Assembly: GCA_900770325.1 (NCBI GenBank)
Contig: CAAGKE010000022.1
Coordinates: forward strand, 1 to 10,837
Origin: Lachnospiraceae bacterium
GTDB lineage: Bacteria > Bacillota > Clostridia > Lachnospirales > Lachnospiraceae
Direction: 5' to 3'
DNA: 10,837 nt
A program made the translations under genes and the position numbers. The notes beneath the pieces were generated by a model. It did no database searches. It saw only the letters and a list, made by a program, of their open reading frames with translations, and was not told the DNA's origin. Below are positions 1-5,738 of this stretch, piece after piece. Every line of letters begins with the position of its first letter. The stretch's first letter is position 1.

Positions 1-23
1 CAAGATAAAGCCTCCGGCGGATC

Positions 24-95
24 GCAGGCGTGGTCAGTGGAAGAATGCTTCGCATTCGATCACGCCGCGGCAAGAACGCCAGAGGCGTTCTTGAA
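24..95 (+). repeat. Dispersed double-hairpin repeat, copy 1 (full length)
   Basis: This 72-nt element recurs at 2259-2330 (inverted, 62/72 identical) and in part at 3532-3581, where the last 49 nt plus one flanking base match perfectly. It contains two perfect hairpins. GAATGC (43-48) pairs with GCATTC (52-57) across a 3-nt loop, and CAAGAACGCC (71-80) pairs with GGCGTTCTTG (84-93) across AGA. No clean T-tract follows, so it is not a standard terminator. All copies are intergenic, as with REP- or BOX-type repeats. A short open frame runs through it but looks fortuitous, because differences between copies are mostly non-synonymous. Confidence 0.85.
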
Positions 96-143
96 TTTGA
101 ATTTTCGGCAGGATCAAATTGCAGCGAATATTTTAATAAAATC

Positions 144-254
144 AGGAGACTCTTATTCTAAGAATATTTCTGGCGTTTCCGGTGAATTCCTATTTTCAGA
201 AATGAGAATTCACCGGAAATGTCCGCGAAAATTTTAGAAAAGGAGTCTCCTTTT
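144..254 (+). promoter_or_regulatory. Candidate RBS-occluding leader structure
   Basis: The likely ribosome binding site AGGAG (241-245) sits in a palindrome, AAAAGGAG (238-245), T, CTCCTTTT (247-254). Independently, AGGAGACTC (144-152) is perfectly complementary to GAGTCTCCT (243-251), so a distal leader segment can cover most of the Shine-Dalgarno. The 14-bp inverted repeat at 176-219 lies inside the enclosed loop, giving a nested fold. This suggests translational control of the germination gene, but no promoter was confidently found, so the 5' end of the transcript is unknown. Confidence 0.35.
176..219. repeat. Perfect 14-bp inverted repeat in the gerA leader
   Basis: TTTCCGGTGAATTC (176-189) is the exact reverse complement of GAATTCACCGGAAA (206-219), separated by 16 nt. 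It lies 39 bp before the GerA-family start codon. No T-tract follows, so termination is unlikely. It could be an operator or an mRNA leader hairpin. The structure is directly visible; its role is inferred. Confidence 0.7.
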
Positions 255-257
255 ATT

Positions 258-1682
258 ATGGATCATTTATCAGCAAAACTGCAGGAAAATGTTTCCCTTC
301 TGGAGGAACAGCTGCATACGGACGATAATTTTGACATTATTCATCGTCAGACCATGGTGGCAGACAGAAAAGCCTGCCTTTTTTTCGTGGATGGATTTGT
401 CAAGGACGATATTATGGAAAAACTGATGGATTTTTTCTACTCGATTGCTCCGGAAGATCTGCCGGAGGACAGTCAGGGACTGTTTGAAGGCTTTATTCCC
501 TATATCGAGGTGGATCTGCAGGAAGAAACGGAACAGGTGGTGACTGGAATTCTGTCCGGACAGATGTGTCTGCTGATAGACGGATACAGCCGCTGTTTTC
601 TGATCGACTGCCGCACCTATCCCATGCGAAGTGTGGAAGAACCGGAGAAGGACAAGGTACTGCGGGGATCCCGGGATGGTTTTGTAGAAACAATTATTTT
701 TAATACGGCTCTGATCCGGCGTCGGATCCGCAGCACGCATCTTCGTATCAGACTGCAGACGGTGGGAAGGACTTCCAGGAGTGATATTGTGCTGTGCTAT
801 ATGGATGACCGGGTAGACCGGAAATTTCTGAGGGAACTGACCCATAAGATAGAAGGGATCCAGGTGGATGCGCTGACGATGAATGCGGAAAGCCTGGCGG
901 AATGTATCTACCCGGGGAGATGGTGGAATCCCTTTCCCAAGTTCAAATATACGGAACGGCCGGATACGGCGGCAGCCAGTATTCTGGAAGGAAAAATCGT
1001 TGTACTGGCAGACAATTCTCCGGCAGCCATGATATTGCCGGCCACTATGTTTGATATTCTGGAGGAGGCGGATGATTATTATTTCCCTCCCATCACCGGG
1101 ACCTATCTGCGGCTGTCCCGTTTTTTAATCGCGTTACTGACACTCTTTCTGACCCCGGTATGGCTGCTGCTGATGCAGAATCCGGCATGGATCCCGGACT
1201 GGCTTGGCTTCATACGACTGCAGAAAGCCCCCTTTGTTCCGGTGGTTTTTCAGCTTCTTCTTCTGGAGCTGGCGATTGACGGACTGCGTCTGGCGGCAGT
1301 GAATACTCCCTCCATGCTGAATACACCGCTGAGTGTGATTGCCGGTATCGTAGTGGGAGAATTTGCAGTAAACTCCGGCTGGTTTAATTCAGAAACAATG
1401 CTGTATATGGCCTTTGTGGCTATTTCCAACTATACCCAGGCCAGCTATGAGCTGGGCTATGCATTTAAATTTATGCGGATCCTGCTTCTCATTTTTACGG
1501 CGCTGTGGAATCTGCCGGGGCTGCTGATCGGCATCGGACTGATCTTCCTTTTACTTTTGCTGAACCGGACCCTGGCCGGCGGAAGCTATCTGTATCCTCT
1601 GATCCCATTGAATCTTCGGGAATTGGGCAGACGTGTTTTCCGAAAACGGATCCGCCGGGACGAGGGCAAAGCCAAATCATAA
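258..1682 (+). CDS. GerA-family spore germination protein, SpoVAF-like
   Basis: A 474-residue membrane protein of the GerA (A-subunit) family, whose members act in the inner spore membrane during germination. The soluble N-terminal part carries family hallmarks: RGSRDGFVET at about 136-145 followed by NTALIRRRIR at about 149-158, then a YTERPD / EGKIVVLADNSP segment at about 231-255. The C-terminal part has about five hydrophobic stretches (roughly 288-306, 325-347, 356-375, 380-402, 405-436) and a basic tail. The N-terminus (LLEEQL, FFVDGFVKDD) resembles SpoVAF more than nutrient-receptor A subunits, and no B or C receptor subunit is adjacent. SpoVAF-type proteins are reported to amplify germination ion release with a SpoVAE-like partner. 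Codon 219 would add 13 residues; the ATG at 258 is preferred because AGGAG lies 12 nt upstream. Family call sure, subgroup likely. Confidence 0.88.
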   Translation: MDHLSAKLQENVSLLEEQLHTDDNFDIIHRQTMVADRKACLFFVDGFVKDDIMEKLMDFFYSIAPEDLPEDSQGLFEGFIPYIEVDLQEETEQVVTGILSGQMCLLIDGYSRCFLIDCRTYPMRSVEEPEKDKVLRGSRDGFVETIIFNTALIRRRIRSTHLRIRLQTVGRTSRSDIVLCYMDDRVDRKFLRELTHKIEGIQVDALTMNAESLAECIYPGRWWNPFPKFKYTERPDTAAASILEGKIVVLADNSPAAMILPATMFDILEEADDYYFPPITGTYLRLSRFLIALLTLFLTPVWLLLMQNPAWIPDWLGFIRLQKAPFVPVVFQLLLLELAIDGLRLAAVNTPSMLNTPLSVIAGIVVGEFAVNSGWFNSETMLYMAFVAISNYTQASYELGYAFKFMRILLLIFTALWNLPGLLIGIGLIFLLLLLNRTLAGGSYLYPLIPLNLRELGRRVFRKRIRRDEGKAKS

Positions 1683-1736
1683 AGAAGAACTGTAAAGCAG
1701 GCGAGCAAAGCAAAACAGAAAAATGCAGGAAACAGA

Positions 1737-1765
1737 GAATAAAAGCTTTCAAACTGTGCATATTA
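1737..1765 (+). promoter_or_regulatory. Sigma-G/F-like forespore promoter candidate
   Basis: GAATA (1737-1741), a 17-nt spacer, and CATATTA (1759-1765) fit the known forespore sigma-G pattern (-35 GNATR, -10 CATNNTA). It lies 64 nt before the lipoprotein start, leaving a leader of roughly 55-60 nt. The neighbouring GerA-family gene makes forespore expression sensible. The motif match is seen in the sequence; its use by sigma-G is inferred. Confidence 0.5.
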
Positions 1766-1829
1766 ACAGCAAAGGGAAGCAGCTTCTGTATCCCCGGAGA
1801 AAAAAATGAAAAGGTAAAGGAGAATTGGC

Positions 1830-2255
1830 ATGAAAAAATTACAGACATGGATGATATGCGCAGCTTTTTGTATCTGCGCCTGCGGGCTGACCGCCTGCGG
1901 CAATAATAACAATACGGCAACAGAAAACAATGGAACCAACACGAATGATACCAACGCAGGCGTCACCGGACAGACGAACGATAACCGTACCAATGCGGCG
2001 GAAAATCAGTATGATAACAATGGAACCAATGGTAATGATACCCTCACTGACCCGAATGGAACAGTGAATGATGCCACGGATCGGACAAACAATAATGACG
2101 GCGTGGCCGGAAATGTGATTGATGATGTGGGAGAGGCGGGAAAAGATGTGATTGACGGAGTGGGCAATGCCGGAAAGGATATCATAGACGGTGCAGAGGA
2201 TCTGGGCAATGGAGTGACAAACGGAGACGGAAACGTCCAGGAAACCGCAAGGTAA
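1830..2255 (+). CDS. Small low-complexity lipoprotein of unknown function
   Basis: A 141-residue secreted lipoprotein. A short basic start (MKK) and hydrophobic core lead to a lipobox LTAC-G with lipidated Cys23, so the mature protein should be anchored on the outer face of the membrane. Residues 24-95 are extremely rich in Asn, Thr, Gly and Asp and probably disordered. Residues 96-128 form three tandem 11-residue repeats: VIDDVGEAGKD, VIDGVGNAGKD, IIDGAEDLGNG. I recognise no enzymatic domain. The start is set by AAAGGAG (1816-1822) 7 nt before the ATG. A sigma-G-like promoter precedes it, and the gene upstream is a germination protein, so a spore-membrane role similar to YhcN/YlaJ-type sporulation lipoproteins is possible, but no such domain is visible. 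Confidence 0.85.
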   Translation: MKKLQTWMICAAFCICACGLTACGNNNNTATENNGTNTNDTNAGVTGQTNDNRTNAAENQYDNNGTNGNDTLTDPNGTVNDATDRTNNNDGVAGNVIDDVGEAGKDVIDGVGNAGKDIIDGAEDLGNGVTNGDGNVQETAR

Positions 2256-2258
2256 CCA

Positions 2259-2330
2259 TTCAAGAACGTCTCTGGCGCTCTTGCCGCGGCGTGGCCGGAT
2301 GCAAAGTATTCTTCTGCTGACCGCGCCTGC
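2259..2330 (-). repeat. Dispersed double-hairpin repeat, copy 2 (inverted, diverged)
   Basis: The reverse complement aligns without gaps to copy 1 over 72 nt, with 10 differences, all transitions. The larger hairpin survives with one mismatch and one wobble pair (2261-2283); the smaller one is degenerate. It starts three bases after the lipoprotein stop codon, so it forms the 3' untranslated region ahead of the terminator. Confidence 0.82.
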
Positions 2331-2371
2331 ATATCAGACGGGCAGATTCCGGACCAGACCTGAAAAAACCG

Positions 2372-2410
2372 TTCCCGGCCAGTCATTCTTGTGGCTGACC
2401 GGGAATTTTT
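2372..2410 (+). terminator. Intrinsic terminator after the lipoprotein gene
   Basis: The arm 2372-2385 pairs with 2392-2405 over 14 positions (one C-A mismatch, one G-U wobble) around the loop TTCTTG and is followed by TTTTT (2406-2410). Six A residues at 2363-2368 give a U-run on the other strand, so it could also work for - strand transcripts. Confidence 0.82.
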
Positions 2411-2561
2411 GGCGTTGTGCGTGAATGCGGAAAGATAAGAGTGCTGCGGCAGACAGAGAGAATGGAAACAGGAGGTACTGACGCAGACAGGAAGAATAAG
2501 GTACTGCGGTGAAGGATGCAAACGGTGAAATAGCGCAGGAAAGAGGCTGGAAAATCCGGGA
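2411..2561. other. Intergenic stretch with no recognised feature
   Basis: Between the terminator and the hisA promoter I see no convincing gene. Short + strand frames of about 16-22 codons lack good ribosome binding sites. A longer open frame on the - strand crosses the terminator and the lipoprotein gene and has no recognisable protein character. No riboswitch or RNA gene was recognised. Confidence 0.5.
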
Positions 2562-2590
2562 TTTACAGAAATAACAGGATAAGATAAAAT
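2562..2590 (+). promoter_or_regulatory. Sigma-A-type promoter for hisA
   Basis: TTTACA (2562-2567), a 17-nt spacer, and TAAAAT (2585-2590) match the vegetative consensus at 5 of 6 positions in each box. Transcription would start near 2597, giving a leader of about 80 nt. I saw no T-box or attenuator in it. Confidence 0.65.
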
Positions 2591-2676
2591 GAGTATAAAA
2601 ATACGGGGCACGGCACATTTCACAGGTATATGCAGGGACATGAAATGTTTGCCGCCGGAAAGGACTGGATATAGAG

Positions 2677-3462
2677 GTGAAATTTCGGCCATGTATTGAT
2701 ATACATAATGGAAAAGTGAAGCAGATCGTGGGAGGTTCCCTGAAGGATCAGGGAGACCTGGCCAGTGAAAATTTTGTGTCGGAGAAGGACGCCGGATTTT
2801 ATGCGGATTTTTATAAAAAAGATGGACTGCAGGGAGGCCATATTATTTTATTAAATCCGGCCGCATCCCCTTATTATGAAGCTACCAGGCAGCAGGCGAT
2901 GCTGGCTTTGTCCCGGGATCCGGGACACCTGCAGGTGGGCGGCGGGATCTGTCCGGAAAATGCGGAACAGTTCCTGCGGGCCGGAGCATCCCATGTGATC
3001 GTTACTTCCTATGTTTTTCGGGACGGACAGATCAAAAGGGAGAATCTGGAACGTATGCGCTCTGCCGTGGGCCGGGAGCATCTGGTGCTGGATTTAAGCT
3101 GCAGGAAAAAGGACGGACGGTATTATATCGTAACAGACCGCTGGCAGAAATTTACGGAAGTCTGCCTGGATCATGCGGTTATGACAGAGCTGGCAGGCTT
3201 CTGCGATGAATTCCTGATCCATGCAGTGGATGTGGAAGGAAAAGCCCGGGGACCGGAGCTGGAGCTGGTACAGCTTTTGGGAACCTGGGAAGGACTTCCG
3301 GTGACCTATGCCGGAGGCATCGGGAGCTTCAGGGATCTGGAGCTGCTTTCCCAATATGGAAAGAACCGGCTGGATGTCACCATAGGAAGCGCCCTGGATC
3401 TGTTCGGCGGCCCTCTTCCCTACCGGAAGGTATTGGAGTACTGTTACTGTTCATGCGTTTAA
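2677..3462 (+). CDS. hisA: HisA, eukaryotic (His6) type: ProFAR isomerase
   Basis: This 261-residue beta/alpha-barrel protein should isomerise ProFAR to PRFAR, the fourth step of histidine biosynthesis, in the cytoplasm. It resembles yeast His6 rather than ordinary bacterial HisA. Shared segments include CIDIHNGKVKQIVGG (6-20), LQVGGGI (85-91), HVIVTSY (106-112), LVLDLSCRKKDGR (136-148), EFLIHAVDVEG (178-188), TYAGGI (210-215) and TIGSALDLFGG (235-245). Asp8 and Asp139 are in place to serve as the acid/base pair known for the family, and the glycine-rich segments bind the phosphates. No other his gene is nearby. The GTG start follows AAAGGA (2659-2664) with a longish 12-nt gap; the amino acids directly after it match the family start. 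The C-terminal tail is Cys-rich (YCYCSCV). Family assignment is firm. Confidence 0.92.
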   Translation: MKFRPCIDIHNGKVKQIVGGSLKDQGDLASENFVSEKDAGFYADFYKKDGLQGGHIILLNPAASPYYEATRQQAMLALSRDPGHLQVGGGICPENAEQFLRAGASHVIVTSYVFRDGQIKRENLERMRSAVGREHLVLDLSCRKKDGRYYIVTDRWQKFTEVCLDHAVMTELAGFCDEFLIHAVDVEGKARGPELELVQLLGTWEGLPVTYAGGIGSFRDLELLSQYGKNRLDVTIGSALDLFGGPLPYRKVLEYCYCSCV

Positions 3463-3531
3463 GAGAACGACGTTTCGAAGCAGGTGCACATCTCACGGAA
3501 ACGGGACAATGCTTTGAAATATCTGTTTCAA

Positions 3532-3581
3532 GCTTCGCATTCGATCACGCCGCGGCAAGAACGCCAGAGGCGTTCTTGAAT
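3532..3581 (+). repeat. Dispersed hairpin repeat, copy 3 (5'-truncated)
   Basis: Fifty nucleotides are identical to 47-96 of copy 1. The similarity starts abruptly at 3532; the first 23 nt of the full element are missing. The 10-bp hairpin (CAAGAACGCC / GGCGTTCTTG, loop AGA) is intact at 3556-3578, while only the right arm of the smaller hairpin remains. It lies between hisA and the epimerase promoter, whose -35 box begins 20 nt downstream. Confidence 0.87.
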
Positions 3582-3601
3582 AGGAAACTGCGCAAAACGT
3601 C

Positions 3602-3631
3602 TTGACACAAAGAATGTAAAAGACTAATAAT
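3602..3631 (+). promoter_or_regulatory. Sigma-A-type promoter for the epimerase gene
   Basis: A perfect -35 TTGACA (3602-3607) is followed after 18 nt by AATAAT (3626-3631, 5 of 6); TAATAA at 3625-3630 gives a 17-nt alternative. Transcription would begin near 3638, with a leader of about 67 nt. Confidence 0.65.
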
Positions 3632-3645
3632 AGTAGCAGGTATTT

Positions 3646-3669
3646 GCCGGGAAGCGCAGCGTTCCTGGC
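3646..3669 (+). other. Hairpin in the epimerase 5' leader
   Basis: GCCGGGAA (3646-3653) pairs with TTCCTGGC (3662-3669) with one G-U wobble around an 8-nt loop. No T-run follows. It lies just after the predicted transcription start and might stabilise the mRNA 5' end or act as an operator half-site pair. Confidence 0.35.
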
Positions 3670-3704
3670 GGAGAGGATAAAAAAATAAATCTGGAGGGAA
3701 AATT

Positions 3705-4883
3705 ATGTTTCAGGCAGAAGTGAAAGAACATTTATTGCGGGACATTATTCCGTTTTGGGAGGGTATGAAGGATGAAGCCTGGGGAGGATATTATGGTTAT
3801 CTGGGCTATGATCTGGCTCTGGATAAACAGGCTGTAAAGGGATGTATATTAAACAGCAGGATTCTCTGGTTTTTTTCCAATGCGTATATGCTTCTTGGAG
3901 AAGAGGAACTTTTGGAGTATGCACGTCATGCATTCCTTTTTTTGAAAGAGCATTGTCTGGATCCGGAATATGGCGGAGTTTACTGGTCGCTTACTTACCA
4001 GGGGGAACCGGAGGATACTACAAAACATACCTATAATCAGGCGTTTGCAATTTATGCTCTTTCTTCTTATTATGGTGCATCTGGTGATACAAAAGCATTG
4101 GATATTGCCCGCAGTCTTTATCGTCTGGTGGAGACAAAATGCAAAGATCAGTATGGCTATCTGGAGGCTTTCAGCAGAAGTTTTGAACCGGTTGAAAATG
4201 ACAAGCTTTCGGAGAATGGTATCATCGCGGAAAAGACAATGAATACGCTGCTCCACGTATTTGAAGCTTATACAGAGTTATACCGGGTGGCCCGCGAGGA
4301 AGAGGTGGGAAAACAGATCCGGTTTATTCTGGACATTATTGCAGACAGGGTCTACAACCGGGAGCTGGGCCGTCAGGAAGTTTTCTTCGATAAAACATGG
4401 CATTCGCTGATTGATCTGTACTCTTATGGACATGACATTGAGACTGCATGGCTGGTAGACCGGGGGCTGGAGATTCTGGATGATACTGCTTATACAGAAA
4501 AGCTTTCCCCCATTACCCGCACAATCACAGAAAATATCTATAACAGGGCGTATATCGATCATTCACTGGTGAATGAGGCGGAAAATGGAGTGGTGGATAC
4601 CACCCGGGTTTGGTGGGTACAGGCTGAGGCTGTAGTAGGCTTTTTGAATGGATATCAGAAATCACCGGAACAGCGGAAATATCTGGAAGCGGCGGAAGAT
4701 ATCTGGTCTTACATCAAGAACTATCTGGTGGATAAGAGAAATGGTTCAGAGTGGTTTTCCGAATTGGATAAAGAGAGAAATCCTGTGAAAAAGCCGATTG
4801 TAGAACCGTGGAAATGTCCTTATCATAACGGAAGAATGTGTTTTGAAGTTATAAAGAGGATGCACGTGAACGGTAACCAATAA
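3705..4883 (+). CDS. Cellobiose 2-epimerase (AGE family)
   Basis: A 392-residue (alpha/alpha)6-barrel enzyme of the N-acylglucosamine 2-epimerase superfamily. It should convert the reducing-end glucose of beta-1,4-disaccharides to mannose and back (cellobiose to glucosylmannose, mannobiose to mannosylglucose) in the cytoplasm. It closely resembles the Ruminococcus albus enzyme: SRILWFFSNAY (51-61), KHTYNQAFAIYALSSYY (107-123), SENG..AEKTMN (169-180), SYGHDIETAWL (240-250), TRVWWVQAEAVVGF (300-313) and PWKCPYHNGRMC (368-379). Arg52, His184, His243 and His374 sit at the positions of the known active-site residues. GGAGG at 3693-3697 is 7 nt before the ATG. No mannosylglucose phosphorylase or transporter is adjacent, so the gene seems to be its own unit. 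It reads somewhat more AT-rich than secA or the GerA gene. No GC-rich terminator follows. Confidence 0.92.
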   Translation: MFQAEVKEHLLRDIIPFWEGMKDEAWGGYYGYLGYDLALDKQAVKGCILNSRILWFFSNAYMLLGEEELLEYARHAFLFLKEHCLDPEYGGVYWSLTYQGEPEDTTKHTYNQAFAIYALSSYYGASGDTKALDIARSLYRLVETKCKDQYGYLEAFSRSFEPVENDKLSENGIIAEKTMNTLLHVFEAYTELYRVAREEEVGKQIRFILDIIADRVYNRELGRQEVFFDKTWHSLIDLYSYGHDIETAWLVDRGLEILDDTAYTEKLSPITRTITENIYNRAYIDHSLVNEAENGVVDTTRVWWVQAEAVVGFLNGYQKSPEQRKYLEAAEDIWSYIKNYLVDKRNGSEWFSELDKERNPVKKPIVEPWKCPYHNGRMCFEVIKRMHVNGNQ

Positions 4884-4916
4884 GTCGCTTTTTGTGAGAA
4901 ATTTACAAAAAATTAA

Positions 4917-4944
4917 TTGAACCATATGAAAAATATGTTATAAT
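4917..4944 (+). promoter_or_regulatory. Sigma-A-type promoter for hpf
   Basis: TTGAAC (4917-4922), a 16-nt spacer, and a perfect TATAAT (4939-4944). The leader of about 55 nt contains a weak dyad, ATATCA (4958-4963) with TGATAT (4973-4978). A 7-bp AT-rich inverted repeat (TTTTTGT 4889-4895, ACAAAAA 4905-4911) lies just upstream. No sigma-H or sigma-B motif was recognised. Confidence 0.75.
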
Positions 4945-5007
4945 AACTGTAGGTGTCATATCAGCCCAGATGTGATATCAAAAACAAACTGTAAAGGGGT
5001 TGATGAT

Positions 5008-5535
5008 ATGAAATTTACGATTAGTGGTAAAAATATCGAAGTGACAGAAGGTATGAAAAATGCTGTCATAGAAAAGCTTGGAAAACTGGAACGCTATTTT
5101 ACCCCCGAGACCGAAATTATCGTCACCATGAGCGTGGAGAAGGAACGTCAGAAAATCGAGGTTACGATTCCTGTAAAGGGGAATATTATCCGTTCCGAGC
5201 AGGTGAGCAACGATATGTACGTGTCCATCGATCTGGTGGAGGAAGTGATTGAACGTCAGCTTCGGAAATATAAGACAAAGATTGTGGAAAAGCAGCAGGA
5301 GGGAACGAATTTTAAGAAAGAGTTTCTGGAGAAGGATGCGGAACCGGCAGAGGAGATCAAGATCATCCGTACGAAGCATTTTGGCATCAAGCCAATGTAT
5401 CCGGAGGATGCCTGCATACAGATGGAGCTTTTAGGACACAATTTCTTTGTATTCTGCAATGCGGAGACGGAAGAAGTGAATGTGGTATACAAGCGGAAGG
5501 GTAATACCTACGGACTGATTGAGCCGGAGTACTAA
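5008..5535 (+). CDS. hpf: Ribosome hibernation promoting factor, long form
   Basis: This 175-residue protein binds the 30S decoding region and drives 70S dimerisation (100S ribosomes) in slow growth. Residues 1 to about 97 are the S30AE domain (MKFTISGKNIEVTEG start, KLERYF, VEKERQKIEVTIP, the acidic SIDLVEEVIERQL helix, basic RKYKTK). A charged linker spans about 98-116. Residues 117-175 are the C-terminal dimerisation domain of long HPF (IIRTKHFGIKPMYPEDA, LLGHNFFVF, NVVYKRKGNTYGLIEP). The ATG at 5008 is preferred over the in-frame GTG at 4972 because AAAGGGG (4993-4999) lies 8 nt upstream and the protein then begins at the conserved family N-terminus. It precedes secA as in many Firmicutes, but with its own terminator and a new promoter between. 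Confidence 0.95.
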   Translation: MKFTISGKNIEVTEGMKNAVIEKLGKLERYFTPETEIIVTMSVEKERQKIEVTIPVKGNIIRSEQVSNDMYVSIDLVEEVIERQLRKYKTKIVEKQQEGTNFKKEFLEKDAEPAEEIKIIRTKHFGIKPMYPEDACIQMELLGHNFFVFCNAETEEVNVVYKRKGNTYGLIEPEY

Positions 5536-5608
5536 GCCGGAGCGGCCGGATGGCCGGGTGTATAAAAACAGATAATGAAAAGACAGATATGAAGCATCGC
5601 TAAATGCG

Positions 5609-5650
5609 GGGGCTGTCCTGAAAATAAGGTTTTCGGGGCAGTCTCTTTTT
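5609..5650 (+). terminator. Intrinsic terminator after hpf
   Basis: The arm 5611-5624 pairs with 5630-5643 over 14 positions with three G-U wobbles around a 5-nt loop (TAAGG), and 2-3 further pairs are possible at the base. It is followed by TCTTTTT (5644-5650). It separates the hpf and secA transcripts. Confidence 0.8.
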
Positions 5651-5666
5651 GCAGTGAAAAAACTGA

Positions 5667-5695
5667 TTGTGTTTATGGACTGAAAGTGTTACAAT
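5667..5695 (+). promoter_or_regulatory. Sigma-A-type promoter for secA
   Basis: TTGTGT (5667-5672), a 17-nt spacer, and TACAAT (5690-5695). Transcription would start near 5702. This makes upstream in-frame start codons, such as the TTG at 5667, impossible on this transcript. Confidence 0.65.
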
Positions 5696-5738
5696 AGGAA
5701 TGTTTATAAGTATCAAAAACAAAAGTAGGAGAATGGAA

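Noticed and set aside
126..160. Possible sigma-G promoter for the GerA gene (GAATA 126-130, TATTCTA 154-160)
   Set aside because: The spacer is 23 nt, too long for sigma-G, and the -10 lacks the leading C.
37..237. 66-codon + strand open frame before the GerA gene
   Set aside because: Its first third is the dispersed repeat, the rest runs through leader inverted repeats, and it lacks a good ribosome binding site; changes between repeat copies are mostly non-synonymous.
2006..2692. 228-codon - strand frame across the lipoprotein end and the intergenic region
   Set aside because: It crosses a strong terminator and the inverted repeat, has no recognisable domain and mirrors the low-complexity lipoprotein sequence.
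3453..3605. 50-codon + strand frame (MRLRERRFEAG...) overlapping the end of hisA and running into repeat copy 3
   Set aside because: The nearest GGAG is 14 nt away, the second half is only the repeat, and no family resemblance is seen.
4889..4911. TTTTTGT...ACAAAAA as a terminator of the epimerase gene
   Set aside because: The stem is only 7 bp and almost all A-T with no following T-run; it is more likely AT-rich promoter upstream sequence.
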